Shown piece by piece: positions 12,920 to 27,224 of a stretch of DNA of 64,000 bases. Origin of the DNA: Lasioglossum baleicum. Lineage: Eukaryota > Arthropoda > Insecta > Hymenoptera > Halictidae. Made by a program: the position numbers and the translations under genes. Location of the stretch: NCBI RefSeq assembly GCF_051020765.1, contig NW_027469187.1, positions 372,001-436,000 of the forward strand. Direction: 5' to 3'. The notes below the pieces were generated by a model. The model worked only from the letters and a program-made list of their open reading frames with translations. It did no database searches and had not been told where the DNA came from. The number at the start of each line of letters is the position of its first letter. Within the stretch, counting starts at the first letter, position 1.

Positions 12920-13360
12920 AGCGTGAAACCGTTAGAGAACGTTATCACCTACCTTGAGTGTCACACTTCTAAGTCAATAGCTGCAACTATCCCTTGATTC
13001 CGAGAGGCAATTCAGGTATTCCAGGAGTAAATGCTCCTAATTACTCAAGGAATACCTGGATTGACTATCCGAACCCCTGGATTGGTGAAGCTATTGAAAT
13101 AGCCGTTCAAATCTCAAAGAAGGCGGTAACTTTCTCGAATGGTTTGACGCTCGATCTTCTTATTCATAATGAAATGAAGGTCCCCGTCACTGAAATGAAT
13201 ACTAATTTCTTTCTCTGAACCGAAGTTACACTCTCGATACAGTGGGTTATTTTTTTGGTGGGTATGGTCTTCGGTAAAGCGTCTGACTTTATTGCAATTG
13301 GTAACGTTCTCAAACGATTTTACACTCTATTTTCACATGCAAGCCGAGAAATAAGGTGTC
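12920..13360. repeat. Forward-to-reverse inversion junction 1 of family 1
   Basis: The array flips orientation here. The centre is an imperfect palindrome: AGGTATTCCAGGAGTAA at 13014-13030, a 10-base loop, then TTACTCAAGGAATACCT at 13041-13057. Upstream the satellite reads forward, and downstream it reads as the reverse complement (GATTGACTATCCGAACCCC and onward). The flanks on both sides match junction 2 near 35056 more closely than ordinary copies match each other, for example CTTCTAAGTCAATAGCTGCA upstream and GGTGGGTATGGTCTTCGG downstream. Compared with junction 2, about 80-90 bp around the centre is missing here. Confidence 0.85.
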
Positions 13361-16300
13361 TATTGCCAAAATACTTCAGCGGGCTTACTCTCGGAGTACC
13401 TCGTTTGACTCACGGAACCACAGGATTTGAGAAGCTACTGACGCAGCCATTCGTATCTCACACAAGCTGGCAAAGTTCTTGAGCCGTTTGGCCCCCAATA
13501 TTCTAATTCATACATGAAATTAAGGTGCCCTTCACTGCATTGATTACTATATTGTATCCCTAATCACGTAGCTATACTCTCGTACGGCGGGATAGCATCA
13601 CGGAATGTAAGGTATTCGGTAAAATGAATGGTTTTATGCGAATTGGCTATGTTGCCCAACTGCTTGACTCATTACATTAACATTCATGCTCTGAATCAAG
13701 GTGTCAATTGCCAATAGTACAGAGCGGATTTACTCCAGGAATCCCTGGTATGTCTCTAGCAAACAAAGGATATGTGAAGCTATTGACTTAGCTGTTCGAT
13801 TATCGTAGATGGTGGTTACGGTCCCGATCTGTTGTACACTCTGCCATATAATTCACACATGAAACATAGATACCGTCACTAAAATGTATACGAATGTGTT
13901 TCTACAAACACGACGTTATACTGTCGATATAGCGTGCTAGCTTTTCGGAGGATAAGCTCTTCGGTAAAACATTTGCCTTTATACGAATTGGTAACGTTCT
14001 CAAACGGTGTGACGCTTTATTTTAATATTCCAACCGCGAGTTAAGGAGCCTGTTTCCAGTACTGCTCAGCCGATTTAGTGCCGGAATACCTGGTTTGCCT
14101 CTCCTAATCACAGGATCGAAGAAGGTTCTGTCTTAGCTGTTCGTCTCTCACCGTAGGTGGTAACGTTCTCGAACGGATTGACCATCGATATTCTAATTCA
14201 TACATGAAGGAAACATGTCCGTCACTGAATAGAATACTAATTTCTTTCCCTGAAAACGGTGTTTTACTCTCGAAGCGGTGAGTTTACTTCTCCGAGTGTA
14301 AGGCCATTTGTAATGTATTTGACTTCATACAAATTTGCAATGCTCTCAAACAGTTTGATGCTATACTTTTGCATTCAAGCGTTGATATAAGTTGTCTACT
14401 GGCAATACTTTCAGCGAACTCACTCTCAGGTTTCCCAGGTTGATTCTCGGAATTACGGGATCGGTGAAGGTATTGACTTAGCCGTTCGTCTCTCACAGAT
14501 GGTGGTATCGTCCTCGAGCGGCTTGTCCCCCGAACTTCTAATGCATGCTTGAATTTAAGGTGCGGTCACAAAATTGTGTACTAATTTGTTTCCCTAAGCA
14601 CGTAACTATACTCGCGATACGGCGGGTCATCTTCTCGAACGTTGCGGCATTCGATAAAACGTTTTCCTTTATAGGAATTAGTAACGTTGTCTCAATGTGT
14701 GACGTTATATTTTAATATTCAGACCTCGAATTGAGGTATCTACTGCCAATAATCATCAGAGGATATATCCACGGATTACCTGGCTTGACTCTCGGAATCG
14801 CAGGATAGGTGGTGCGATTAACTCATCCGTTCGTCTCCCACGGAACGTGGCAACGTTCTCGAGCGGTTTGACACTTGATCTTCTAATTCGTGCATGAAGA
14901 TAATGTGCTTGACAGTGAAATGAATACTAATTATTTTCGGTGAAAACGAACTGATACTCTCGATGATGCCGGTGCGTTTCGCGGAAGGTAAGGCCTTCGG
15001 TTAAACTTTTCACTTATACCAATTGGTTACGCTCTCAAACGGTTTGACACTCTACTGTAATATTCAAACCATGAATTAGGGTGTGTGATGCCAAAACACT
15101 TCCGCTGGCATACTCTGGGAATACCTCGATTGACTTTCCGAATCACTGGATAGGTAAAGCTATTGATTTATCCGTTCGTCTCTCACAGAAGGAGGCATCG
15201 TTCTCGGACGGCCTGACACCCGATCTTCTAATTTATACGTGACATTAAGGTGGCCGTCAGTAAAATGTACACTATATCGTGCGTCTGGTCATGGTTTTAT
15301 ACTCCCGTTACGGCATTCTGTCAGAAGTGTGACCCATCACCTATAGGTAATGTTCTACAACGGCTTGTAGGCCTGCTTTTGATGTTCAACTCGTGAATTA
15401 AGGTGTCTCTTGCCAATACTGTTCAAAGCATTTACTCATTAAATGCCAGGGTTGACTCTCGGAATTACAGGATAGGTGAAGCTATCCTGTTTCGAACGGT
15501 TTGACAATTGACCTTCTAACTCATACGTGAAATTAAGGTGCCCGTTACTAAAATGTATACTAATTTTTATACCTGATTACGAAATTATCCTTTCGATATG
15601 GCGGATTAGGTACTCGGAGGGTAAGGTCTTTGGTCAAACTTTTGTCATTATACCAATATGCAAAGTTCTGCAAAGGTTGGACTGTGTACTATAATGTTCA
15701 AACCATGAATTAACATGCCCACTGCCTATACTCTTCAGCGTATTTACCATCGGATTACCTGATCCGCCTCTCGGAATCACATGATTGGAGAAGGTATCGA
15801 CATACCTGATCGACTCTCAATGAGGGTGGAAACGATCTCGAACGCTTTGACTGTAGATGTTGATATTCATACACAAACATGCGGTGTCCGTCCACTAAAA
15901 TGTCTACTAATTTGTCTCCGTGAAGAACAAGCGAGACAATAACTACAACGTGTTAGGTTCTAAAAATGTAAGGTATTCGGTAAGAAGAATGACTTAATAC
16001 GAATTGGTAATGTTCGCCGACGGTTTGACACCCTGTTTTTATAATCATACAGTGAATTATGGTATCTACTGCCAATACACTTCAGTGCACATATTCCTGG
16101 AATACCTGGCTTAGTTCTAGGAACCACATGTTGGGTGAAGCTATTGACTTCGCCGTTTGGCGTTATCAGTAGATGGTAGCCTTCTCGAAAAGTTCGACCA
16201 TCGATGTTCTTATCCGTAACGAAATTAAGGTCCCGTTAATAAAATCTTTTCTAGTGCGCATCCCTAAGTATGTAGCAACACTCTCGACGCGGTGGTTCAG

Positions 16301-17990
16301 CTTCTCATACGTTATGGCATTCTGTGAAACGTTTGACTTTATAGTAATTAGTAACGTTCTCATACGGTGTGGCGCTCTATTTTAATACTCTCTCGGCAAA
16401 TTATGGTATATGTTGCCAATAATGTACAGAGGATTTATTCCCGGAATACGTGGTCTGACTGTCGGTATGACAGGAAAAGTGAAGCTATTGACTTAACCGT
16501 TCAATGCACAAATGAGACGTTAACGTTCTCGAACGGTTTGACACACCGACCTTCTAATTCATTCATGAAATAATGGCTCCCGTCACTGAAATGAAGACTA
16601 ATTTCTTTCTCTGAATACGAACTTATACTTTCGATGAAGCGGGTGGGGCTCGCGGAAAGTACACCCTAGTGTAGAGCGTTTGACTTTATAGCATTTGTTA
16701 ACGTTTTCAAACGGATTGAGTCTGTACTTTAACATTAAAGCCGAGAATTCTGGTGTACATTGTCAATAGCCTTCAGCGGATATACTCCTGGTATAACTAC
16801 CACGACTCTCCGTACCACAGGATAGGTGAAGCTATTGTGTTATACGTGCCATTTCACGAAGAAGGTGGTAACGATTTCGAGCGGTTTGACACTGGATCTC
16901 CTAATTCATACATGAAGTTAAGGTGTCCGTCACTGAAATCAATACTAATTTATTTCTCTGATCACGAAGTTAGACTCTCGATACGGCGTGATAGCTTCTC
17001 GGAAGGGAAAGCTTTCGCTAACAGCTTTGACGCCATGCGAGTAGGTAACGTTCTTCAGCGGTTTGACGACCAGCTTTAACACTCGTACCGAGAATTAAAG
17101 TGTCTCTTGAATATACATTTCTGCGAACGTACTTCCGGAATACGTGGTACATGAAAACAAGATGAAATCACTATAATGTATACTAATGCGATTCTCCGAA
17201 CACGAAGTTATACTCTCCGTACAGTGGGTTAGTTTTTCGGAGGATAAGGTCTTCGGTAAAACGACACGTTTGTCTGTATAGCAATTGGTTCCGATCTCTC
17301 ATGGGGTGACGTTATCTTTTAATATCGAATCCGCGAACGAAGGTATCTGTTGGAAATACTGCACAGCGCATTTCCTCCCGGATTACCTGCTTTGTCCCTC
17401 GGAATCACAGGACACGTGAAGCTATTGGCATATCCGTTCGAATTTCGAAGAGGGTGGAAACGTTTCCGAACGGTTTGGCGCTTTACCCTCTAATTGATGC
17501 AAGATGTTATGATGCCATTCAGTGAAATGAATACCAATTTCGTTCTCTGAACACGAAGTTATTCTCCCGAAACGGCGGCTTACCTTCTCCGAAGGAAAGT
17601 CTATCCGTATAGGGTTTGACTCTATACCAATAGGTAATGTTCTATAACTGATTGGCGGTCTGCTTTAATATTGAAACCGGTAATTATGGAGTCTATTGCC
17701 AATCCCCTCCAGCGGACATAATCCCGTAATATATAGTTTGATTCCCCGAAGTACAGAATAGGTGATGCTACTCACTTAGCTGTTCGTTTCTCACAGAAGG
17801 TGGTAACGATCATCAACAGTTTGACACTCGATCTTCTAATTCATGCATGAAACTAAGATACTCGTCACAGAAATGAAGACTAATTTCTCCCTCTGAACAC
17901 GAAGTTCTACCCTCGGTACAGCGGGTTAGGTTCTTGGAGGGCCAGATCTTGCGTGAAGCGTTTGACTTCATACAAATTGGTAACGTTCTC
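13034..17990 (-). repeat. Family 1 satellite, reverse array 1
   Basis: About 14 units of the same ~346-bp satellite in reverse orientation, recognised by the reverse-complement landmarks CTTCTAATTCATACATGAAA, GGTAACGTTCTCAAACGGTT, TATTGACTTAGCCGTTCG and GAATACCTGGTTTGACTCTC. Several units carry deletions, for example near 15487, where AAGCTATCCTG runs into TTTCGAACGG, and near 17145. Divergence between copies resembles that of the forward array, which suggests the inversion is not very recent or involved already diverged units. Open frames in this block read through the satellite and are not annotated. Confidence 0.93.
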
Positions 17991-18010
17991 ATTGCCAATG
18001 AATTCGCGAA
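17975..18010. repeat. Reverse-to-forward inversion junction of family 1
   Basis: Reverse-orientation satellite (AATTGGTAACGTTCTC, ending about 17990) is joined to forward-orientation satellite (ATTGCCAATGAATTCGCG, from about 17991, which continues as GTGAATATTAAAATAGCGCA). No extra bases or foreign sequence lie at the join, and no long palindrome is formed because the two sides come from different places in the unit. Confidence 0.85.
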
Positions 18011-18930
18011 GTGAATATTAAAATAGCGCATCACACAGTGTGAGGATGATACTGATTGCTATGAAGTCAATCGTTTTATAGAATGCCTTGCCGTCCGAGA
18101 AGCTACCCGCCGTATCGAGGGTATAGCTATGTGTTTAGGCAACACATTAGAATACACATTAATGACGGTGCCTTAAATTCATGTATGAAGTATAACATCG
18201 ATGGTCAAACGGTTCGTGAACGTTGCCACCTGCATTGAGAGACGAACGGCTAAGTCAATAGCTTAGCACCTATTCCAAGATTCCAAGAGTCAGGCCATGT
18301 ACTCCAGGAGTAAATCCACTGAAAAGTCCTGGCATAGACACTATAATTCACGGTTTGAATATTAAAATAGAGCGTCACGCCGTGTGAGATCGTTACCAGT
18401 TACTACAAAGTCACGCGTTTTACAGAAAGCCATACCGACCGAGAAGCAAACCCGCCGTATCGACAGTATAACTTTGTTTCTTAGAAAAACTCATCAGTTT
18501 ATATTTTGGCGACGGGCACCTTAATTTCATGCACTAATTAGGAAATCCAGTTGCATACCGTTTTGGAACGTTACCCACTTCTTTGTAAGTCGAACGGCTA
18601 AGTCAATAGCTTCACGTATCCTGTGGTTCCGAGAGTGGAACCATACACTCCGGAAGTAATTCCGCTGAACAGTATCGAAAATAGGCACCATATTTCACGG
18701 TTTGAATATTAAAGTAGTGCGACAAACCTTTTTAGAGAGTTACCAATTTGTATGAGGTCAAATGTTTTAGAGTAGGCCCTACCAATCGAGGACCTGACCC
18801 GCTGCTTCGAGATTATAACCTTGTGCTCAGAAAAAAATCAGTATTCATTTCCGTGACGGGCACCTTATCTTCGTGTATGAATTGGAAGGAATCGGCAACG
18901 TATCCACCTTCTATGAGATCCGAACGGCTG

Positions 18931-21900
18931 ACACAATAGCTTCATTGAGTGTCGATCGGCCAAGTAAGTAGCTTCACTTATCCTGTGCTTGCGAGAGTCA
19001 AACCTGGAACTCCCGGAGTAAATGCTCAGTACAGTATTGGCAACAGTCACCTAAATTCACGGTATGAATATTAAAGTACAGAGTCAACCCCACGGAGAAC
19101 ATTGCCAATTCGTACAAAGGCCTTTCTTCCCGAATAGCTTTCCTCCTGTCAACCTATCCCGCTGTATCGAGAGTATAACTTCGTGTCGAGAGAATCATAT
19201 TAGTGTACATTTGAATTACGGGCACCTTATTTACCTATACGTATAGAAAAATCATGAGTGAAGCCTTCTGTGAACGTTGTCAGCTTCTTTAGGGTCGAAC
19301 GGCTAAGTTAACAGATTCATCTATTCTGTGACCCCAAGAATCAAACATCGAAATCCGCGTGTAAATCCGCTGGGCAGTATTGGCATTAGGCATGCAATTT
19401 CGATGTATAAATATTGAAGAACAGGGTCAATGCGTTGTAGAACGTTACCTATTGCTTTATAGTCAGGCATTCTACCGAAGGCCTAATTTTCCGAGAAGCT
19501 AACCCGCTGTATCCAGATTTTAACCTCGTGCTCAGAGACGGAAGTCAGTATCAGATTTAGTGACCTGCGCATTAATTTCAGGTATGAATTAGAAAATCGG
19601 TGGTCAGGCAGTTCAAGACCGTCTCCACATTCCTAGAGAGCCGAACGGCTAAGTCAATGGCTTCACCTATCCAGCGATTGCGAGAGACAATCCAGGTATT
19701 CCAGGCGTAAATCCGCAGAACAGTATCGGAAATATCCCACCTTAATTCAGGGTTAAATATTAGTGTACAGCGTCAAGCGATTTGAGGGTCTTACCAATTG
19801 GTATAAAGTCTAACGTTTTATGAATGACCATACCCTCCGAAAAACAAACCCGCTGTGTCGAGAGTATATCTTCGTGATCAGAGGAAGACATTGGTATTCA
19901 TTTCGGTGACGGGTACGTTAATCTTATGGATGTATAAAGAGATAGCGAGTCAATCCTTTCGACAACGTTATCACCTCCTTTTAGTGTCGCACATCTTAGT
20001 CAGTACCATCACCGATCCTGTAATTCCGTTAGTCAAACCAGGTATTCCGGGACTAATGCGCTGTCCAGTATTGGCAATCGACATATTAATTCTCGGTTTG
20101 AATATTAAAGTAGAGTGTCAATCCGTTTTTAGAAATCAAGCAAATGATATAAAGTCAATCGCTTTACCGGAGGCCATACCCTCCGAAAAAATAACTCGCT
20201 GTATTCTCGTGAGTATAACTTCGTGTTCAGAGAAAGAAATTTGTTTTCATTTCAGTGACGACACGTTAACATCTTGTATGCATTAGAAGATCGAGGGTCA
20301 TATACCGTTCGAGAAAGTGACCATATTCCTTGATATGCGAATAGCTTACACAATTGTTTCTTTGAGAGTCGGACGGCCAAGGCAGTGGCTTCAGCTATCC
20401 TGTGCTTGCGAGAGTCAAACCAGGTGATACGGTAGTACATCCGCTGAAGAGTGCGGGTCATATATACCATAATTTACGGTATAAATATTAAGGTACTGAG
20501 TCAATCCGCCGGAGACATTATCAATTAAAATAAAGCAATACTTTTTACGCGAAACCTTACCTTTCTGGAATCTAACCTGCTGAAGCGATATTCTGGCTTA
20601 GTGTCCACGGAAAGAAAAGCGTAGACATTTCAGCAGACGGACACCTCAGTTCCACGTAAGAATGGCAAAATCGAGAGTCAAACGCTTCGAAATCGTTACC
20701 ACCTTCCATGAGAGTCGTACGGCTGAGTCAACAGCTTCACCTCACATGTGATTCCGAGACTCATACCAGGTAATCCAAGAATAAAGTCGCTGAAGAGAAT
20801 TAGCAATAGATACATTAACACGCGGAGTGAATATTGAAATAGAGCGTCACTCCGTGTGAGAATGTTACTAACTGCTATAAAGGCAATCGTTATCCGAATG
20901 CCATATCGTCCGAGAAGCTATCCTGCCGTGACGAGAGTATAGCTTCGTAATGGGGAAACTCATTAGTATTCAATTTAGTGACGTCATCCTAAATTCATGT
21001 ATGAATAAGAAGATAGAGGGTCATACCGTTCAAGAGCTTCACGTTTCTCTGAGAATCGAACGGCTAAGGCAATAGATTCTACTATCCTGTGATTCCGAAA
21101 GTTAAACCAGGTATACGAGGAGTATGTCCGCTCAACTGCAATGGCAATAGACATCGTATATCACGGTTCGATATTAAAGTTGTGCGTCAAACCGATTGAG
21201 ACCATTACCAATTGCTACAAATAGAAACATTTTACGGAAGACCTTACCTTCCGAGGACCTGACCCGATGCATCGACAGTACAACTACGTGTACAGAGAAA
21301 GAAATTGGAATTCATTTCAGTGATGGCATGACAACTTCATTGGAACTAGAAAATCGATGGTCCAACTGATCAAGAATGTTACCACCCTATTTGTGATTCG
21401 AACGGCTATGCCAATAGCTTCGCCTATCCTGCGATTCTGAGAGTCATCCCTGGCACTCCTGGCGTAAATCCGCTGAACAGTATTGGCAGCAGACACCATA
21501 ATTCACAGTTTGAACACTAAGGCAGACCGTCATACTATTGTACAAATGTGCATATTGCTAAAGTGTCAGACTTAGAACAGAAGACATTAGATTCCGAGAA
21601 GCTGCACCGCTGTGTCTAGGTTATAACTTCGTGTTGAAGGATGCAAATTAGTATACCTTTTAAAGGCGGGCAGCTTAATATCATGTGTGAATTCGGATAT
21701 GCTGGGTCAAACCGTTCGATAACGTGACCACCATCCATGAGATTCGAACAGCTAACACAATAGCTTCTTTGGGAGTCGAACGGCTAAGTAAGCAGCTTCA
21801 CCTACCCTGTGCTTGCGGGAGTCAGAGAAGCTATACCGGGCGTAAATACGCTGAAGATTATTAGCAATAGACACCTTAATGCACGGTATGTATAATAAGG

Positions 21901-22140
21901 CAGACTGCCAAATAGATATACGACGGTACCCATTGGTATATGGTCAAGCACTTTACCGATATACTCACCTTGAGGGACGCTATCCTGCCGTTAAGAGAGT
22001 ATAACCTCGGGTTCAGAGATCGAAATTGGTATTCATTTCAGTGACCGGCATCTTAACTTCATGTACGAATTAGAAGATCGAGGGTCAAACCGCACGAGAA
22101 CGTTGCCACCTGCTGTGAGAGCCGAAAGGCTAATTCAATA
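18931..22140 (+). repeat. Four-dimer higher-order repeat (~1.41 kb) marked by 37-bp insertion
   Basis: The ACACAATAGC-type variant with an extra duplicated 37-bp segment occurs at 18931, 20348 and 21755, spaced 1417 and 1407 bp apart. This equals four 346-bp units plus the insertion (about 1421 bp). In each case the following unit has the rare CCTGTGCTTGCGAGAGTC form in place of CCTGTGATTCCGAGAGTC. Intervening units also correspond by type, for example the GAGTGAATATTGAAATAG units. This is a local, moderately diverged higher-order repeat. Confidence 0.65.
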
Positions 22141-25100
22141 GCTTCACCCATCCTGCGATTCCGGGAATAGAACGAGGTATTCCAGCAGTGAATGCGTTGT
22201 ACAGTATTGCCAATAGACACCGCAATTCACAGTATGAATATTAAAGTAGGCCGTCGAACCGTTGTAGAACGATACCAATCGATGAAAAGTCTAGCGTTTT
22301 ACCGAAGACCTAACCTTAATTTCATGAAGGAATTAGAAGATCGAGGTTTCAAACAGTCAAGACCACTGCAAATTTCTATAATATCCGAACAGCTATGTCA
22401 TTAGCTTCACATACCATCCTATTCGGATAGACACACCGGGTATTCTGGGAGTCAAAACAGTGTTCACTATAGGCGGTGGACATCCTGATTCATGGTTTGA
22501 ATATTAAGCTACAGAATCTAATCTTTATAGAACGTTACATATTGCCATATCGTTAATCTTTTACCGAAGACCTCACACTCCGATACCCTGACCTGCAGTA
22601 TCAATTGTCTAAATTCGTGTTCAAGCAAGCAACCTATTATTATATTTCGTGACGGGCACCTTACTTTCATGTATGAATAAGAAGATCGATATGCATGCTG
22701 TTCCAGAACGATATAACTTTCCGTTAGATTCGTAGCACTAAGTCAAGAGCTTCACCAAGCCAGTGATTCCGAGCTTTGAACTAGGTATTCTGTGAGTGAA
22801 TCCGCTATTCAGTGTAGGCAATAGACACCTTAATTTAAGTTATGAATAATAAAGAAGGTAGTCAAATCGTTGGAAAAAATAACTAGATGGTAGAAAGTCA
22901 AAGATATTACCGGATACCTTACCATCCAAAAACCAAACCCGCTGCGGCTAGTGTCTTGCTTAGTGCCAGTGAAACCAATCAGTAGATTTTTTTCAGACGA
23001 ACAGCTTTGTTTCATGTATGAATAGCAAGGTCGATATTCAAACCGTTGCAAATCAATTCCACCTTCATTGAAAGCCAGATACCCCAGACAATAGCTTCTC
23101 CTATTGATTGCGAGTGCTATACCACATATTTCAGACGTAAATACGTTAAACGATATTGGCAATTGGTACCGTAACTCGCGGCATAAATATTATGCTTGAG
23201 AGTCAAGCCGTCTGAGAAAATTACCAATTGCTAGAAAGTCATTCTTTTTAACCTATCCCTTACATTGCGAGAACGCAAGCCGCCGTAGGAATTGTCTTGT
23301 TTGCGGTTTACAGGAACGAATTGGTAGACATTATAGCAGAGGCACACCTTATTTTGATATATGAATTAGAAGGTCCAGTGTCATACGATTCGAGAACATT
23401 ACCATATTCATTCAGAGACGAACGGCTAAGTTAATAGCTTCAGCTATTCCAAGATTCCAAGTGTCAAGCCATGTATTCCGGGAGTAAATCCGCTGAACAG
23501 AATTGGCATTACACACCCTATTCCACGGAGTATTATTAAGGTAAAGAGTCCATCCGTTCGTGAACCAATTGCCAATTGGATTAAAGTCAAACGTTTTACT
23601 GAATCCCTTACCCTCCGAAAGCCTAAGGCACTATACAGAGAGTATAACATCGTTTTCATAGGAACAGATTACTATACATTTCAGTGTCGGGCACCTTAAA
23701 TTCATGTATGAATTAGAAGATCGAAAGTCAAACCATTGATGAACGTTACCATCTTACTTGAGAGTAGCACTGCTAAGTCATTAGCTTCGCCCATCCTTCG
23801 ATTCGAAGTGTGATACCACGTTCTCCGGGAGTCAATCCTCTGAACAGTATTAGTAATACACACTTTAATTCACGGTATGAATAAGGCAGAGAGTCTAACC
23901 GTCAGTGACCATTGTAGGTTGGTATAACGTCATTCTTTCTACAGATTATCTTACCTTCAAAGAACATAACCGGCTGCAGGGAGTGTCTTGCTTTGTGTTG
24001 AGAGTATCTAATTAGTACATATTTTGGTGACGAGCACCTTAACTTCATGCACGAATAAGAGGATAAGGTGTCATACCGTTCCAGAGCTTTACGACGTTCT
24101 TTGAGAGTCGAACGGCTAAGATAATAGTTTCAGCTATCCTGTGATTCCAACTGTGAAACCAGGTATTCCGAGAGTACATCCGCTGAAGCGTATTGGCAAT
24201 GGACTCCCTAATTCACGTTGTAAGTATTTAGGCACTGAGTCAAACCGCCGGCGAACGTTATCAATTAAATTAAAGTAATTCTCTTCACCCAAAACCATTC
24301 CGTCCGTGAACTTGTCCCGCAGTAGCGAGTGCCTAGCTGAATATTCACGGAAACAAATTAGTAGGCATTATAGCCGACGGACACCTTGTTTTCATATGTG
24401 AGTAGAATAATCGAGAGTCAAACCGTTCGAGAACGATCCCACCTTATTTAAGAGTTGAACGGCTATGTCAATAACTTCACATATCCTGCTATTCCGATGG
24501 GCAAACCAGGTATACCGAGAGTAAATCAGCTTTACACTATTGGCAATGGACACTTTTGCTCACGGTATGAATATTAAATTACACAGTCAACCATTTGTAG
24601 AACGCTACATATTGCTATAATGTCAAAAGTTTTACCTAACACCTTATTGTCCGATAACCTAACCCGCTGTATCTAGAGTATAACTTGAGTGACGTGCACC
24701 TTAATTTCATGTGTCAATGAGAACATCGAGTGGACATCAGTTCCAGAACGTTACCACCATCTTTGAGAAACCTCACACATAACACAATAGCGTCACCTAT
24801 CCAGTGGGTCGGAGGGTTGAACTAGAGAATCGGGGAATTAATCCGCTGAATATTATTGGTAACGGGCAATAGGTAATATTGTTTAGGGTAACACATTAGC
24901 ATACAATTTAGTGCTGGCACGTTAAATTAATGTACGATATAGGAGATCGAGGGTCAAGTCGCTCGAGAACGTTACCACCTTCTGTGATCAACGAACGGCA
25001 ATGTTAATAGCATTACCTATCCTGTGATTCGGAGAGTCAAACCAGGTATTCTAGGGGTAAGTCCGCTGTAGAGTTTTGGTAATAGGCTCATTAATTCACG

Positions 25101-27224
25101 GTTTGAATATTACAGTAGATCGTAACACCGTTAGAGAGCACTACCAATTTGTATAAAGTGAAACGTTTTACCGAAGGCCTTACCTTAGGAGAAGCAAACT
25201 CGCCGTTTCCAGGTGACAACTTCGTGTTGCGAGAAAGAAATTAGCCTCCGCTTCAGTGACGGCACATTAAATTCATGCATGAATTAAAATGTCGAGAGTC
25301 AAAGCGTTCGAGAACGTTACCTCCTTTCTTGAGAGCCCCACATCTAGTTCCATAGCTTCTCATATTCTGTGATGGCGAGAGTCAGAGCACGTATTTTAGG
25401 CGTAAGTGCGGTAAACAATATTGGCCGTAGATATCGTAATTCACGGCATGAGTATTAAAGTTGAGAGTGAGACCGTCGGAGAACATTACAAATTTGAATA
25501 AAGTTATTCTTTATAACATACACTTTTCATTCCGAGAACTCAATCCGCCGTAGCGACTGTGATACTTAGTGCACATGAAAACAAATTAGTAGACATTATA
25601 GAAGTGGCATACCTTATTTTGATATATGAATTAGAAGATCGACGGTCAATCCGCTCGAGAACGTTGTCACCTTTTGTAAGAGACGAACGGCTAAGTCAAG
25701 AGCATCACCTATCCAGAGACTCGGAGAGTCAATCCATGTATGCCTGGAGTAGAGCCTCTGAACTATATTTCCAATAAACACTTTAATTCACGGTTTGAAT
25801 AAAAAAGTAAAGCGTCAAACCGTTTGAGAGCACTGCCAATTGGTATTAAGTCAAACACTGTACCGATGGTCTTAACGTCCAAGAGGCTAACCCGCTGTAT
25901 CAGGAGTATAGCTACGTGTTTAGGGAAACACATTAGTATAAATTTCAGTGACGGAGACCATAATTTCACTATGAAATAGAGGATCTAGGGTCAAATCGCT
26001 CGTGAACGTTACCACCTTGTGTGAGAGATGAACGGCTAAGTCAATAGCTTGACCCACCCTGCGATTCCGAGAGTCAAACCAGATATTCGGGGAGTAAATC
26101 CGCTGAATAGATTGGCAATATATAACATAATTCGTGGAGTGAATATTAAAATATAGCGTAACACCGTGTGGGAACGTTACTAATTGCTACAAAGTCAAGC
26201 GTATCACAGAATGCCTTACAGTCCGAGAAGCTAACCCGCCGAATCGAGAGTATAAACACGTATTGAGGGATACACATTATTAACCATCTTCTTGTCGGGG
26301 ACCTCAATATTATTATGAATAAGATGATCGTGGGCCAATTCATTCGAGGAAGTTACCTCCATTTGTGAAACACGAACCGCTACATCAATAGGTTCATCTA
26401 TCCAGTGATTCAGATAGGCAAATCAGGAATACAATCCGCTGAAACCTAGTGACAATAGACGTTATAAGTCTAGGTTTGAATAAAAAAGTAAAGCGTCATG
26501 CCATTTGAGAGCATTGCCAATTGGTCCAAAATCGAACAACTTACTCATAGCATTAACGTCCGAGAACCTAACCCGCCGTATCGCGAGTATATATACGAGC
26601 TTTGGGAAACGCATTAGAATACAATTTTGTGACCGCACCTCAGATTTATGCATGAAATAGTTGTTCGAGTGTCAAGCCGCTCGAGAACGTTACCACCTTC
26701 TGTGAGAGACGAACGGCTAAGTCAATAGCTTCACCTGTCCTGTGATTCGAAGAGCAGAGCCAGGTACTCAGGGAGTGAGTCCGCTGAACTGTTTTGGCAA
26801 TAAACACCTTCATTCACAGTTTGATTATTAAAGTAGGCCGACAATCCGTTGTAGAACATTAACTATCCGTGTAGGGTTAAATGTCGCTCAGAATTCCTTA
26901 CATTCCGAAAAACAGACTCGCCCTATCGGGAGTATAACTGCGCGTTCCCAGGTGCGAACTGGCATACAATTTAGTGATGGCACCTTAAATTCATGCATGA
27001 ATTTTAATATCGAGATTCAAGGTGTTCGAGAACGGTGCCACCATCTATGAGAGACGAACGCCATAGTCAATATTTCATATATCTTGTGATTCTGAGAGCG
27101 AAGCCTCCAGGAGAAGATCCACTGTACAGTATTATCAATAGGCACATAAACTCGCGATTTACGTAACAAGTCACCAAGTCAATCCGTTGCAGGACGTTAC
27201 CTATTGGTATAGAGTCAAACTTTT

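Larger units (their letters stand above)
1..13033 (+). repeat. Family 1 satellite, ~346-bp dimeric unit, forward array 1
   Basis: About 37 head-to-tail copies of a unit near 346 bp. The period shows directly in the recurrence of the CTAAGTCAATAGCTTCACC segment, for example near 5950, 6302, 6640, 6985 and 7328. Other landmarks in each unit are GGTATTCCGGGAGTAAATCC, AGTATTGGCAATAGACACC and GTGACGGGCACCTTAATTTC. Copies differ at many positions and carry small indels, so this is an old, poorly homogenised array. Larger lesions include missing segments near 1674 and 9740, where 25-30 bp around the CTAAGTCAATAGC segment is absent, and half-unit changes near 4700 and 12300. All open frames inside it are short and recur with the repeat, so I annotate no gene. 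Family identity is unknown to me. The role as heterochromatin or centromere-associated satellite is inferred from structure only. Confidence 0.95.

Noticed and set aside
19855..20286. 143-codon open frame, the longest in the window, as a candidate gene
   Set aside because: It lies wholly inside the family 1 satellite, crosses unit boundaries, has no recognisable domain, and its peptide pieces recur in other units in broken form.
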